NCBI RefSeq assembly: GCF_029227915.1 | Contig: NC_079888.1 | Coordinates: 24,470,001 to 24,534,000, forward strand | Source: Hydractinia symbiolongicarpus | Lineage: Eukaryota > Cnidaria > Hydrozoa > Anthoathecata > Hydractiniidae | Direction of reading: 5' to 3' | Length of the DNA: 64,000 bases | Shown here: piece by piece, positions 35,306 to 46,361 of the stretch | Layout of the letters: each line of letters starts with the position of its first letter | Numbering within the stretch: position 1 is the first letter of the stretch | Position numbers and translations under genes: made by a program | The notes under the pieces: generated by a model | Seen by the model: the letters and a program-made list of their open reading frames with translations, nothing else | The model's database searches: none | Told to the model about the DNA's origin: nothing

Positions 35306-37380
35306 AATGAAAACATTTTTAAAAACTACAAGTCTTATGCGTTTTAGTGGTGAAAAAATAATTTAAAAAATCGTTCTGGAAATGAGTTTACTCCCTGGGT
35401 ACTTTCTTTGTATACTTTTGACTACACGGGCCGAGTCCAGGATTTACGGGAAATCGCAGGTTTTCGTTTGCCGGCGATTAAACTTCTTTTATTCACGGTC
35501 TTATCAAAAATGAAAACATTTTTAAAAACTACAAGTCTCATGCGTTTTAGTGGTGAAAAAGTATTTTAAAAAATCGTTCGGGAAATGAGTTTACTCCCTG
35601 GGTACTTTCTTTGTATACTTTTGACTATACGGACCAAGCCCGGGATTTACGGGAAATCGCGGGTTTTTGTTTGCCGGCGATTAAACTTCTTTTATTCAGC
35701 GTCTCATCAAAAATGAAAACATTTTTGAAAACTACAAGTCTCATGCGTTTTAGTGGTGAAAAAATAATTTAAAAAATCGTTCGGGAAATGAGTTTACTCC
35801 CTGGGTACTTTCTTTGTATACTTTTGACTATACGGGCCAAGCCGGGATTTACGGGAAATCGCGGGTTTTCGTTTGCCGGCGATTAAACTTCTTTTATTCA
35901 GCGTCTCATCAAAAATGAAAACATTTCTGAAAACTACAAGTCTCATGCATTTTAGTGGTGAAAAAATAATTTAAAAATTCGTTCGGGAAATGAGTTTACT
36001 CACAGGGTACTCTCTTTGTATACATTCGACTATACGTGCCAAACCCGGGATTTACGGGAAATCGCGGGTTTTCGTTTGCCGGCGATTAAACTGCTTTTAT
36101 TCAGCGTCTCATCAAAAATGAAAACATTCTTGAAAGCTACAAGTCTCATGCGTTTTAGTGGTGAAATAATAATTTAAAAAATCTTTTGGGAAATGACTTT
36201 ACTCCCTGGGTACTTTCTTTGTATACTTTTGACTATACGGGCCGAGTCCAGGATTTACGGGAAATCGCAGGTTTTCGTTTGCCGGCGATTAAACTTCTTT
36301 TATTCACAGTCTCATCAAAAATGAAAACATTTTTAAAAACTACAAGTCTCATGCGTTTTAGTGGTGAAAAAGTATTTTAAAAAATCGTTCGGGAAATGAG
36401 TTTACTCCCTGGGTACTTTCTTTGTATACTTTTGACTATACGGGCCAAGCCCGGGATTTACTGGAAATCGCGGGTTTTCGTTTGCCGGCGATTAAACTTC
36501 TTTTATTCAGCGTCTCATCAAAAATGAAAACATTTTTGAAAACCACAAGTCTCATGCGTTTTAGTGGTGAAAAAATAATTTAAAAAATCGTTCGGGAAAT
36601 GAGTTTACTCCCTGGGTACTTTCTTTGTATACTTTTGACTATACGGGCCAAGCCGGGATTTACGGGAAATCGCGGGTTTTCGTTTGCCGGCGATTAAACT
36701 TCTTTTATTCAGCGTCTCATCAAAAATGAAAACATTTTTAAAAACTACAAGTCTTATGCGTTTTAGTGGTGAAAAAATATTTTAAAAAATCGTTCTGGAA
36801 ATGAGATTACTCCCTGGGTACTTTCTTTGTATACTTTTGACTATACGGGCCGAGTCCGGGATTTAGGGAAATCGCGGATTTTCGTTTGCCGGCGATTAAA
36901 CTTCTTTTATTCAGCGTCCCATCAAATATGAAAATATTTTTGAAAAGTACAAGTCTCATGCGTTTAGTAGTGAAAAAATAATATAAAAAATCGTTCGGGA
37001 AATGAGTTTACTCCCTGGGTACTTTCTTTGTATACTTTTGACTATACGGGCCAAGCCCGGGATATACGAGAAATCGCGGGTTTTCGGTTGCCGGCGATTA
37101 AACTTCCTTTATTCAGCGTCTCATCAAAAATGAAAACATTTTTAAAAACTACAAGTCTTATGCGTTTTAGTGGTGAAAAAATAATTTAAAAAATCGTTCT
37201 GGAAATGAGTTTACTCCCTGGGTACTTTCTTTGTATACTTTTGACTACACGGGCCGAGTCCAGGATTTACGGGAAATCGCAGGTTTTCGTTTGCCGGCGA
37301 TTAAACTTCTTTTATTCACGGTCTCATCAAAAATGAAAACATTTTTAAAAACTACAAGTCTCATGCGTTTTAGTGGTGAA
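34480..37380 (+). repeat. 2.9-kb block duplication, copy 1 (partner ~41160-44060, offset 6,680)
   Basis: Offset 6,679-6,680 bp is held throughout (36186/42866, relic pair, the two GACTACACGGG sites at 35422/42102 and 37245/43925, and TTTACTGGAAATCG). Differences seen include CCAAACCCGGG at about 36038, TATTTTAAA versus TAATTTAAA near 36780, and TTGTCGGCG at about 43973. It ends where GAAAAAATAATTT here meets GAAAAAGTATTTT in the partner. Confidence 0.83.
34558..34961 (+). repeat. Divergent relic monomer pair (type G), copy 2
   Basis: Identical in length (404 bp) and, as far as I read, in sequence to 32537-32940. It was carried along by the 2,021-bp 10-mer duplication. Confidence 0.85.
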
Positions 37381-39064
37381 AAAATAATTTAAAAAATCGT
37401 TCGGGAAATGAGTTTACTCCCTGGGTACTTTCTTTGTATACTTTTGACTATACGGGCCAAGCCGGGATTTACGGGAAATCGCGGGTTTTCGTTTGCCGGC
37501 GATTAAACTTCTTTTATTCAGCGTCTCATCAAAAATGAAAACATTTTTAAAAACTACAAGTCTTATGCGTTTTAGTGGTGAAAAAATAATTTAAAAAATC
37601 GTTCTGGAAATGAGATTACTCCCTGGGTACTTTCTTTGTATACTTTTGACTATACGGGCCGAGTCCGGGATTTAGGGAAATCGCGGATTTTCGTTTGCCG
37701 GCGATTAAACTTCTTTTATTCAGCGTCTCATCAAAAATGAAAACATTTTTAAAAACTACAAGTCTTATGCGTTTTAGTGGTGAAAAAATAATTTAAAAAA
37801 TCGTTCTGGAAATGAGATTACTCCCTGGGTACTTTCTTTGTATACTTTTGACTATACGGGCCGAGTCCGGGATTTAGGGAAATCGCGGATTTTCGTTTGC
37901 CGGCGATTAAACTTCTTTTATTCAGCGTCCCATCAAATATGAAAATATTTTTGAAAAGTACAAGTCTCATGCGTTTAGTAGTGAAAAAATAATATAAAAA
38001 ATCGTTCGGGAAATGAGTTTACTCCCTGGGTACTTTCTTTGTATACTTTTGACTATACGGGCCAAGCCCGGGATATACGAGAAATCGCGGGTTTTCGGTT
38101 GCCGGCGATTAAACTTCCTTTATTCAGCGTCTCATCAAAAATGAAAACATTTTTAAAAACTACAAGTCTTATGCGTTTTAGTGGTGAAAAAATAATTTAA
38201 AAAATCGTTCTGGAAATGAGTTTACTCCCTGGGTACTTTCTTTGTATACTTTTGACTACACGGGCCGAGTCCAGGATTTACGGGAAATCGCAGGTTTTCG
38301 TTTGCCGGCGATTAAACTTCTTTTATTCACGGTCTCATCAAAAATGAAAACATTTTTAAAAACTACAAGTCTCATGCGTTTTAGTGGTGAAAAAATAATT
38401 TAAAAAATCGTTCGGGAAATGAGTTTACTCCCTGGGTACTTTCTTTGTATACTTTTGACTATACGGGCCAAGCCGGGATTTACGGGAAATCGCGGGTTTT
38501 CGTTTGCCGGCGATTAAACTTCTTTTATTCAGCGTCTCATCAAAAATGAAAACATTTTTAAAAACTACAAGTCTTATGCGTTTTAGTGGTGAAAAAATAA
38601 TTTAAAAAATCGTTCTGGAAATGAGATTACTCCCTGGGTACTTTCTTTGTATACTTTTGACTATACGGGCCGAGTCCGGGATTTAGGGAAATCGCGGATT
38701 TTCGTTTGCCGGCGATTAAACTTCTTTTATTCAGCGTCCCATCAAATATGAAAATATTTTTGAAAAGTACAAGTCTCATGCGTTTAGTAGTGAAAAAATA
38801 ATATAAAAAATCGTTCGGGAAATGAGTTTACTCCCTGGGTACTTTCTTTGTATACTTTTGACTATACGGGCCAAGCCCGGGATATACGAGAAATCGCGGG
38901 TTTTCGGTTGCCGGCGATTAAACTTCCTTTATTCAGCGTCTCATCAAAAATGAAAACATTTTTAAAAACTACAAGTCTTATGCGTTTTAGTGGTGAAAAA
39001 ATAATTTAAAAAATCGTTCTGGAAATGAGTTTACTCCCTGGGTACTTTCTTTGTATACTTTTGA
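37246..39064 (+). repeat. 4/5-mer HOR (809 and 1,011 bp units)
   Basis: Anchors GACTACACGGG lie at 37245, 38256 and 39065, giving a 1,011-bp and an 809-bp unit. The 5-mer differs from the 4-mer only by an extra copy of the GAGATTACTCC/CGCGGATTTTCG monomer (about 37606-38010). The other monomers are CGGGATATACGAG with TCGGTTGCCGG and TTCCTTTATT; CCAGG with CACGGTCTC; and a type F. A clear one-monomer expansion or contraction. Confidence 0.82.
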
Positions 39065-40600
39065 CTACACGGGCCGAGTCCAGGATTTACGGGAAATCGC
39101 AGGTTTTCGTTTGCCGGCGATTAAACTTCTTTTATTCACGGTCTCATCAAAAATGAAAACATTTTTAAAAACTACAAGTCTCATGCGTTTTAGTGGTGAA
39201 AAAGTATTTTAAAAAATCGTTCGGGAAATGAGTTTACTCCCTGGGTACTTTCTTTGTATACTTTTGACTATACGGGCCAAGCCCGGGATTTACGGGAAAT
39301 CGCGGGTTTTCGTTTGCCGGCGATTAAACTTCTTTTATTCAGCGTCTCATCAAAAATGAAAACATTTTTGAAAACTACAAGTCTCATGCGTTTTAGTGGT
39401 GAAAAAATAATTTAAAAAATCGTTCGGGAAATGAGTTTACTCCCTGGGTACTTTCTTTGTATACTTTTGACTATACGGGCCAAGCCGGGATTTACGGAAA
39501 ATCGCGGGTTTTCGTTTGCCGGCGATTAAACTTCTTTTATTCAGCGTCTCATCAAAAATGAAAAAATTTCTGAAAACTACAAGTCTCATGCATTTTAGTG
39601 GTGAAAAAATAATTTAAAAATTCGTTCGGGAAATGAGTTTACTCACAGGGTACTCTCTTTGTATACATTTGACTATACGTGCCAAGCCCGGGATTTACGG
39701 GAAATCGCGGGTTTTCGTTTGCCGGCGATTAAACTGCTTTTATTCAGCGTCTCATCAAAAATGAAAACATTCTTGAAAGCTACAAGTCTCATGCGTTTTA
39801 GTGGTGAAATAATAATTTAAAAAATCTTTTGGGAAATGACTTTACTCCCTGGGTACTTTCTTTGTATACTTTTGACTATACGGGCCGAGTCCAGGATTTA
39901 CGGGAAATCGCAGGTTTTCGTTTGCCGGCGATTAAACTTCTTTTATTCACGGTCTCATCAAAAATGAAAACATTTTTAAAAACTACAAGTCTCATGCGTT
40001 TTAGTGGTGAAAAAGTATTTTAAAAAATCGTTCGGGAAATGAGTTTACTCCCTGGGTACTTTCTTTGTATACTTTTGACTATACGGGCCAAGCCCGGGAT
40101 TTACGGGAAATCGCGGGTTTTCGTTTGCCGGCGATTAAACTTCTTTTATTCAGCGTCTCATCAAAAATGAAAACATTTTTAAAAACTACAAGTCTTATGC
40201 GTTTTAGTGGTGAAAAAATAATTTAAAAAATCGTTCTGGAAATGAGTTTACTCACAGGGTACTTTCTTTGTATACATTCGACTATCCGGGCCAAGCCCGG
40301 GATTTACGGGAAATCGCGGGATTTCGTTTGCCGGCGATTAAACTGCTTTTATTCAGCGTCTCATCAAAAATGAAAACATTTTTGAAAACTACAAGTCTTA
40401 TGCGTTTTAGTGGTGAAAAAAAAATTAAAAAATCGTTCGGGAAATGCGTTTACTCCCTGGGTACTTTCTTTGTATACATTCGACTATACGGGCCAAGCCC
40501 CGGATTTACGGGAAAACGCGGGATTTCGTTTGCCGGCGATTAAACTGCTTTTATTCAACGTCTCATCAAAAATGAAAACATTTTTGAAAACTACAAGTCT
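38385..40600 (+). repeat. Block duplication, copy 1 (partner 43245-45660, offset 4,860 then 5,062)
   Basis: Offset is 4,860 bp up to about 40180/45040 (39829/44689). It becomes 5,062 bp afterwards (40410/45472) because the partner has one extra type-F monomer of 202 bp at about 45040-45242. Marks: AATGAAAAAATTTCTG, GGGTACTCTCTTTG, CTATCCGGGCC and GAAAAAAAAATTAAAAAATCG. GGGAAATGCGTTTACTCC at 40441 is private to this copy. Confidence 0.8.
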
Positions 40601-41160
40601 CATGCGTTTTAGTGGTGAAAAAATAATTTAAAAAATCGTTCTGGAAATGAATTTACTCACAGGGTACTTTCTTTGTATACATTCGACTATACGTGCCAAG
40701 CCCGGGATTTACGGGAAATCGCGGGTTTTCGTTTGCCGGCGATTAAACTGCTTTTATTCAGCGTCTCATCAAAAATGAAAACATTCTTGAAAACTACAAG
40801 TCTCATGCGTTTTAGTGGTGAAAAAGTAATTTAAAAAATCGTTCGGGAAATGAGTTTACTCCCTGGGTACTTTCTTTGTATACTTTTGACTATACGGGCC
40901 AAGCCCGGGATTTACGGGAAAACGCGGATCTTTGTTTGCCGGCGATTAAACTTCTTTTATTCAGCGTCCCATCAAATATGAAAATATTTTTGAAAACTAC
41001 AAGTCTCATGCGTTTAGTGGTAAAAAAATAATATAAAAAATCGTTCGGGAAATGAGTTTACTCCCTTGGTACTTTCTTTGTATACTTTTGACTATACGGG
41101 CCAAGCCGGAATTTACGGGAAATCGCGGGATTTCGTTTGCCGGCGATTAAACTGCTTTTA
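40601..41160 (+). repeat. Short block shared with ~46690-47230
   Basis: The order GAATTTACTCACAGG, ACATTCTTGAAAAC, GAAAACGCGGAT, GCGTCCCATCAAATATG, CTCCCTTGGTAC and CCGGAATTT then CGCGGGATTTCG recurs at an offset of about 6,073 bp (CTTGGT at 41065 and 47138). Confidence 0.72.
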
Positions 41161-44060
41161 TTCAGCGTCTCATCAAAAATGAAAACATTTTTAAAAACTA
41201 CAAGTCTTATGCGTTTTAGTGGTGAAAAAATAATTTAAAAAATCGTTCTGGAAATGAGTATACTCCCTGGGTACTTTCTTTGTATTCTTTCGATTATACG
41301 GGTCGTGTCCGGGATGTAGGGGAAATCGTGGGTTTTCGTTTGCCGGCGATTAAACGTCTTTTATTCAACGCTCATCAAAAATGTAAACATTTTTGAATAC
41401 TACAAGTCTCATTCGTTTTAGTAGTGCAGAAATATATTGAAAAATCATTCGGGAAATCAGTTTTTTCCCTGGGTACTTTTTTTGTATACTTTTGACTATA
41501 CGGGCCGAGTACGGGATTTACGGGAAATCGCGGGTTTTCGTTTGCCGGCGATTAAACTTCTTTTATTCAGGGTCTCATCAAAAATGAAAATAATTTTGAA
41601 AACTACAAGTCTCATGCGTTTTAGTGGTGAAAAAATAATTTAAAAAATCGTTTTGGAAATGAGATTACTCCCTGGGTACTTTCTTTGTATACTTTTGACT
41701 ATACGGGCCGAGTCCGGGATTTAGGGAAATCGCGGATTTTCGTTTGCCGGCGATTAAACTTCTTTTATTCAGCGTCCCATCAAATATGAAATATTTTTGA
41801 AAAGTACAAGTCTCATGCGTTTAGTAGTGAAAAAATAATATAAAAAATCGTTCGGGAAATGAGTTTACTCCCTGGGTACTTTCTTTGTATACTTTTGACT
41901 ATACGGGCCAAGCCCGGGATATACGAGAAATCGCGGGTTTTCGGTTGCCGGCGATTAAACTTCCTTTATTCAGCGTCTCATCAAAAATGAAAACATTTTT
42001 AAAAACTACAAGTCTTATGCGTTTTAGTGGTGAAAAAATAATTTAAAAAATCGTTCTGGAAATGAGTTTACTCCCTGGGTACTTTCTTTGTATACTTTTG
42101 ACTACACGGGCCGAGTCCAGGATTTACGGGAAATCGCAGGTTTTCGTTTGCCGGCGATTAAACTTCTTTTATTCACGGTCTTATCAAAAATGAAAACATT
42201 TTTAAAAACTACAAGTCTCATGCGTTTTAGTGGTGAAAAAGTATTTTAAAAAATCGTTCGGGAAATGAGTTTACTCCCTGGGTACTTTCTTTGTATACTT
42301 TTGACTATACGGACCAAGCCCGGGATTTACGGGAAATCGCGGGTTTTTGTTTGCCGGCGATTAAACTTCTTTTATTCAGCGTCTCATCAAAAATGAAAAC
42401 ATTTTTGAAAACTACAAGTCTCATGCGTTTTAGTGGTGAAAAAATAATTTAAAAAATCGTTCGGGAAATGAGTTTACTCCCTGGGTACTTTCTTTGTATA
42501 CTTTTGACTATACGGGCCAAGCCGGGATTTACGGGAAATCGCGGGTTTTCGTTTGCCGGCGATTAAACTTCTTTTATTCAGCGTCTCATCAAAAATGAAA
42601 ACATTTCTGAAAACTACAAGTCTCATGCATTTTAGTGGTGAAAAAATAATTTAAAAATTCGTTCGGGAAATGAGTTTACTCACAGGGTACTCTCTTTGTA
42701 TACATTCGACTATACGTGCCAAGCCCGGGATTTACGGGAAATCGCGGGTTTTCGTTTGCCGGCGATTAAACTGCTTTTATTCAGCGTCTCATCAAAAATG
42801 AAAACATTCTTGAAAGCTACAAGTCTCATGCGTTTTAGTGGTGAAATAATAATTTAAAAAATCTTTTGGGAAATGACTTTACTCCCTGGGTACTTTCTTT
42901 GTATACTTTTGACTATACGGGCCGAGTCCAGGATTTACGGGAAATCGCAGGTTTTCGTTTGCCGGCGATTAAACTTCTTTTATTCACAGTCTCATCAAAA
43001 ATGAAAACATTTTTAAAAACTACAAGTCTCATGCGTTTTAGTGGTGAAAAAGTATTTTAAAAAATCGTTCGGGAAATGAGTTTACTCCCTGGGTACTTTC
43101 TTTGTATACTTTTGACTATACGGGCCAAGCCCGGGATTTACTGGAAATCGCGGGTTTTCGTTTGCCGGCGATTAAACTTCTTTTATTCAGCGTCTCATCA
43201 AAAATGAAAACATTTTTGAAAACCACAAGTCTCATGCGTTTTAGTGGTGAAAAAATAATTTAAAAAATCGTTCGGGAAATGAGTTTACTCCCTGGGTACT
43301 TTCTTTGTATACTTTTGACTATACGGGCCAAGCCGGGATTTACGGGAAATCGCGGGTTTTCGTTTGCCGGCGATTAAACTTCTTTTATTCAGCGTCTCAT
43401 CAAAAATGAAAACATTTTTAAAAACTACAAGTCTTATGCGTTTTAGTGGTGAAAAAATAATTTAAAAAATCGTTCTGGAAATGAGATTACTCCCTGGGTA
43501 CTTTCTTTGTATACTTTTGACTATACGGGCCGAGTCCGGGATTTAGGGAAATCGCGGATTTTCGTTTGCCGGCGATTAAACTTCTTTTATTCAGCGTCCC
43601 ATCAAATATGAAAATATTTTTGAAAAGTACAAGTCTCATGCGTTTAGTAGTGAAAAAATAATATAAAAAATCGTTCGGGAAATGAGTTTACTCCCTGGGT
43701 ACTTTCTTTGTATACTTTTGACTATACGGGCCAAGCCCGGGATATACGAGAAATCGCGGGTTTTCGGTTGCCGGCGATTAAACTTCCTTTATTCAGCGTC
43801 TCATCAAAAATGAAAACATTTTTAAAAACTACAAGTCTTATGCGTTTTAGTGGTGAAAAAATAATTTAAAAAATCGTTCTGGAAATGAGTTTACTCCCTG
43901 GGTACTTTCTTTGTATACTTTTGACTACACGGGCCGAGTCCAGGATTTACGGGAAATCGCAGGTTTTCGTTTGTCGGCGATTAAACTTCTTTTATTCACG
44001 GTCTCATCAAAAATGAAAACATTTTTAAAAACTACAAGTCTCATGCGTTTTAGTGGTGAA
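41160..44060 (+). repeat. 2.9-kb block duplication, copy 2 (offset 6,680)
   Basis: Partner of 34480-37380, including relic pair copy 3. It directly abuts and overlaps the 43245-45660 block, giving a mosaic in which 43.2-44.06 kb has two different partners upstream. Confidence 0.83.
41237..41641 (+). repeat. Divergent relic monomer pair (type G), copy 3
   Basis: Same relic pair, 405 bp, with one extra T in the run after GGGTAC and CGCGGGTTTTCG instead of CGCGGTTTTTCG. It was carried by the 6,680-bp-offset block duplication, but its left flank differs: CCGGAATTTACGGG and CGGGATTTCG here. Confidence 0.85.
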
Positions 44061-45660
44061 AAAGTATTTTAAAAAATCGTTCGGGAAATGAGTTTACTCC
44101 CTGGGTACTTTCTTTGTATACTTTTGACTATACGGGCCAAGCCCGGGATTTACGGGAAATCGCGGGTTTTCGTTTGCCGGCGATTAAACTTCTTTTATTC
44201 AGCGTCTCATCAAAAATGAAAACATTTTTGAAAACTACAAGTCTCATGCGTTTTAGTGGTGAAAAAATAATTTAAAAAATCGTTCGGGAGATGAGTTTAC
44301 TCCCTGGGTACTTTCTTTGTATACTTTTGACTATACGGGCCAAGCCGGGATTTACGGAAAATCGCGGGTTTTCGTTTGCCGGCGATTAAACTTCTTTTAT
44401 TCAGCGTCTCATCAAAAATGAAAAAATTTCTGAAAACTACAAGTCTCATGCATTTTAGTGGTGAAAAAATAATTTAAAAATTCGTTCGGGAAATGAGTTT
44501 ACTCACAGGGTACTCTCTTTGTATACATTCGACTATACGTGCCAAGCCCGGGATTTACGGGAAATCGCGGGTTTTCGTTTGCCGGCGATTAAACTGCTTT
44601 TATTCAGCGTCTCATCAAAAATGAAAACATTCTTGAAAGCTACAAGTCTCATGCGTTTTAGTGGTGAAATAATAATTTAAAAAATCTTTTGGGAAATGAC
44701 TTTACTCCCTGGGTACTTTCTTTGTATACTTTTGACTATACGGGCCGAGTCCAGGATTTACGGGAAATCGCAGGTTTTCGTTTGCCGGCGATTAAACTTC
44801 TTTTATTCACGGTCTCATCAAAAATGAAAACATTTTTAAAAACTACAAGTCTCATGCGTTTTAGTGGTGAAAAAGTATTTTAAAAAATCGTTCGGGAAAT
44901 GAGTTTACTCCCTGGGTACTTTCTTTGTATACTTTTGACTATACGGGCCAAGCCCGGGATTTACGGGAAATCGCGGGTTTTCGTTTGCCGGCGATTAAAC
45001 TTCTTTTATTCAGCGCCTCATCAAAAATGAAAACATTTTTGAAAACCACAAGTCTCATGCGTTTTAGTGGTGAAAAAATAATTTAAAAAATCGTTCGGGA
45101 AATGAGTTTACTCCCTGGGTACTTTCTTTGTATACTTTTGACTATACGGGCCAAGGCGGGATTTACGGGAAATCGCGGGTTTTCGTTTGCCGGCGATTAA
45201 ACTTCTTTTATTCAGCGTCTCATCAAAAATGAAAACATTTTTAAAAACTACAAGTCTTATGCGTTTTAGTGGTGAAAAAATAATTTAAAAAATCGTTCTG
45301 GAAATGAGTTTACTCACAGGGTACTTTCTTTGTATACATTCGACTATCCGGGCCAAGCCCGGGATTTACGGGAAATCGCGGGATTTCGTTTGCCGGCGAT
45401 TAAACTGCTTTTATTCAGCGTCTCATCAAAAATGAAAACATTTTTGAAAACTACAAGTCTTATGCGTTTTAGTGGTGAAAAAAAAATTAAAAAATCGTTC
45501 GGGAAATGAGTTTACTCCCTGGGTACTTTCTTTGTATACATTCGACTATACGGGCCAAGCCCCGGATTTACGGGAAAACGCGGGATTTCGTTTGCCGGCG
45601 ATTAAACTGCTTTTATTCAACGTCTCATCAAAAATGAAAACATTTTTGAAAACTAAAAGT
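43245..45660 (+). repeat. Block duplication, copy 2 (offset 4,860/5,062), with extra monomer
   Basis: Partner of 38385-40600, with the extra type-F monomer at about 45040-45242. The monomer order from 44170 onward instead agrees without a gap with 28790-30981. The one-monomer loss is therefore on the 40-kb side. Confidence 0.8.
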
Positions 45661-46361
45661 CTCATGCGTTTTAGTGGTGAAAAAATAATATAAAAAATCG
45701 TTCGGGAAATGAGTTTACTCCCTGGGTACTTTCTTTGTATACTTTTGACTATACGGGCCAAGCCCGGGATTTACGAGAAATCGCGGGTTTTCGTTTGCCG
45801 GCGATTAAACTTCCTTTATTCAGCGTCTCATCAAAAATGAAAACATTTTTAAAAACTACAAGTCTTATGCGTTTTAGTGGTGAAAAAATATTATAAAAAA
45901 TCGTTCTGGAAATGAGTTTACTCCCTGGGTACTTTCTTTGTATACTTTTGACTATACGGGCCGAGTCTGGGATTTAGGGAAATCGCAGTTTTTCGTTTGC
46001 CGGCGATTAAACTGCTTTTATTCAGCGTCTCACCAAAAATGAAAACATTTTTGAAAACTACAAGTGTCATGCGTTTTAGTGATGAAAAAATATATTAAAA
46101 AATCGTTCGGGAAAAGAGTTTACTCCCTGGGTACTTTCTTTGTATACTTTTGACTATACGGGCCAAGCCGGGATTTACGGGAAATCGCGGGTTTTCGTTT
46201 GCCGGCGATTAAACTTCTTTTATTCAGCGTCTCATCAAAAATGAAAACATTTTTAAAAACTACAAGACTTATGCGTTTTAGTGGTGAAAAAATAATTTAA
46301 AAAATCGTTCTGGAAATGAGTTTACTCACAGGGTACTTTCTTTGTATACATTCGACTATAC
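44170..46361 (+). repeat. Block duplication, copy 2 (partner 28790-30981)
   Basis: See partner. Changes private to this copy include CAGCGCCTCATC at about 45016, CCAAGGCGGG at about 45156 and TAGTGATGAAAA at about 46081. It ends at about 46361, where CGTGCCAATCCCGGG replaces CGGGCCAAGCCCCGG. Confidence 0.82.
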
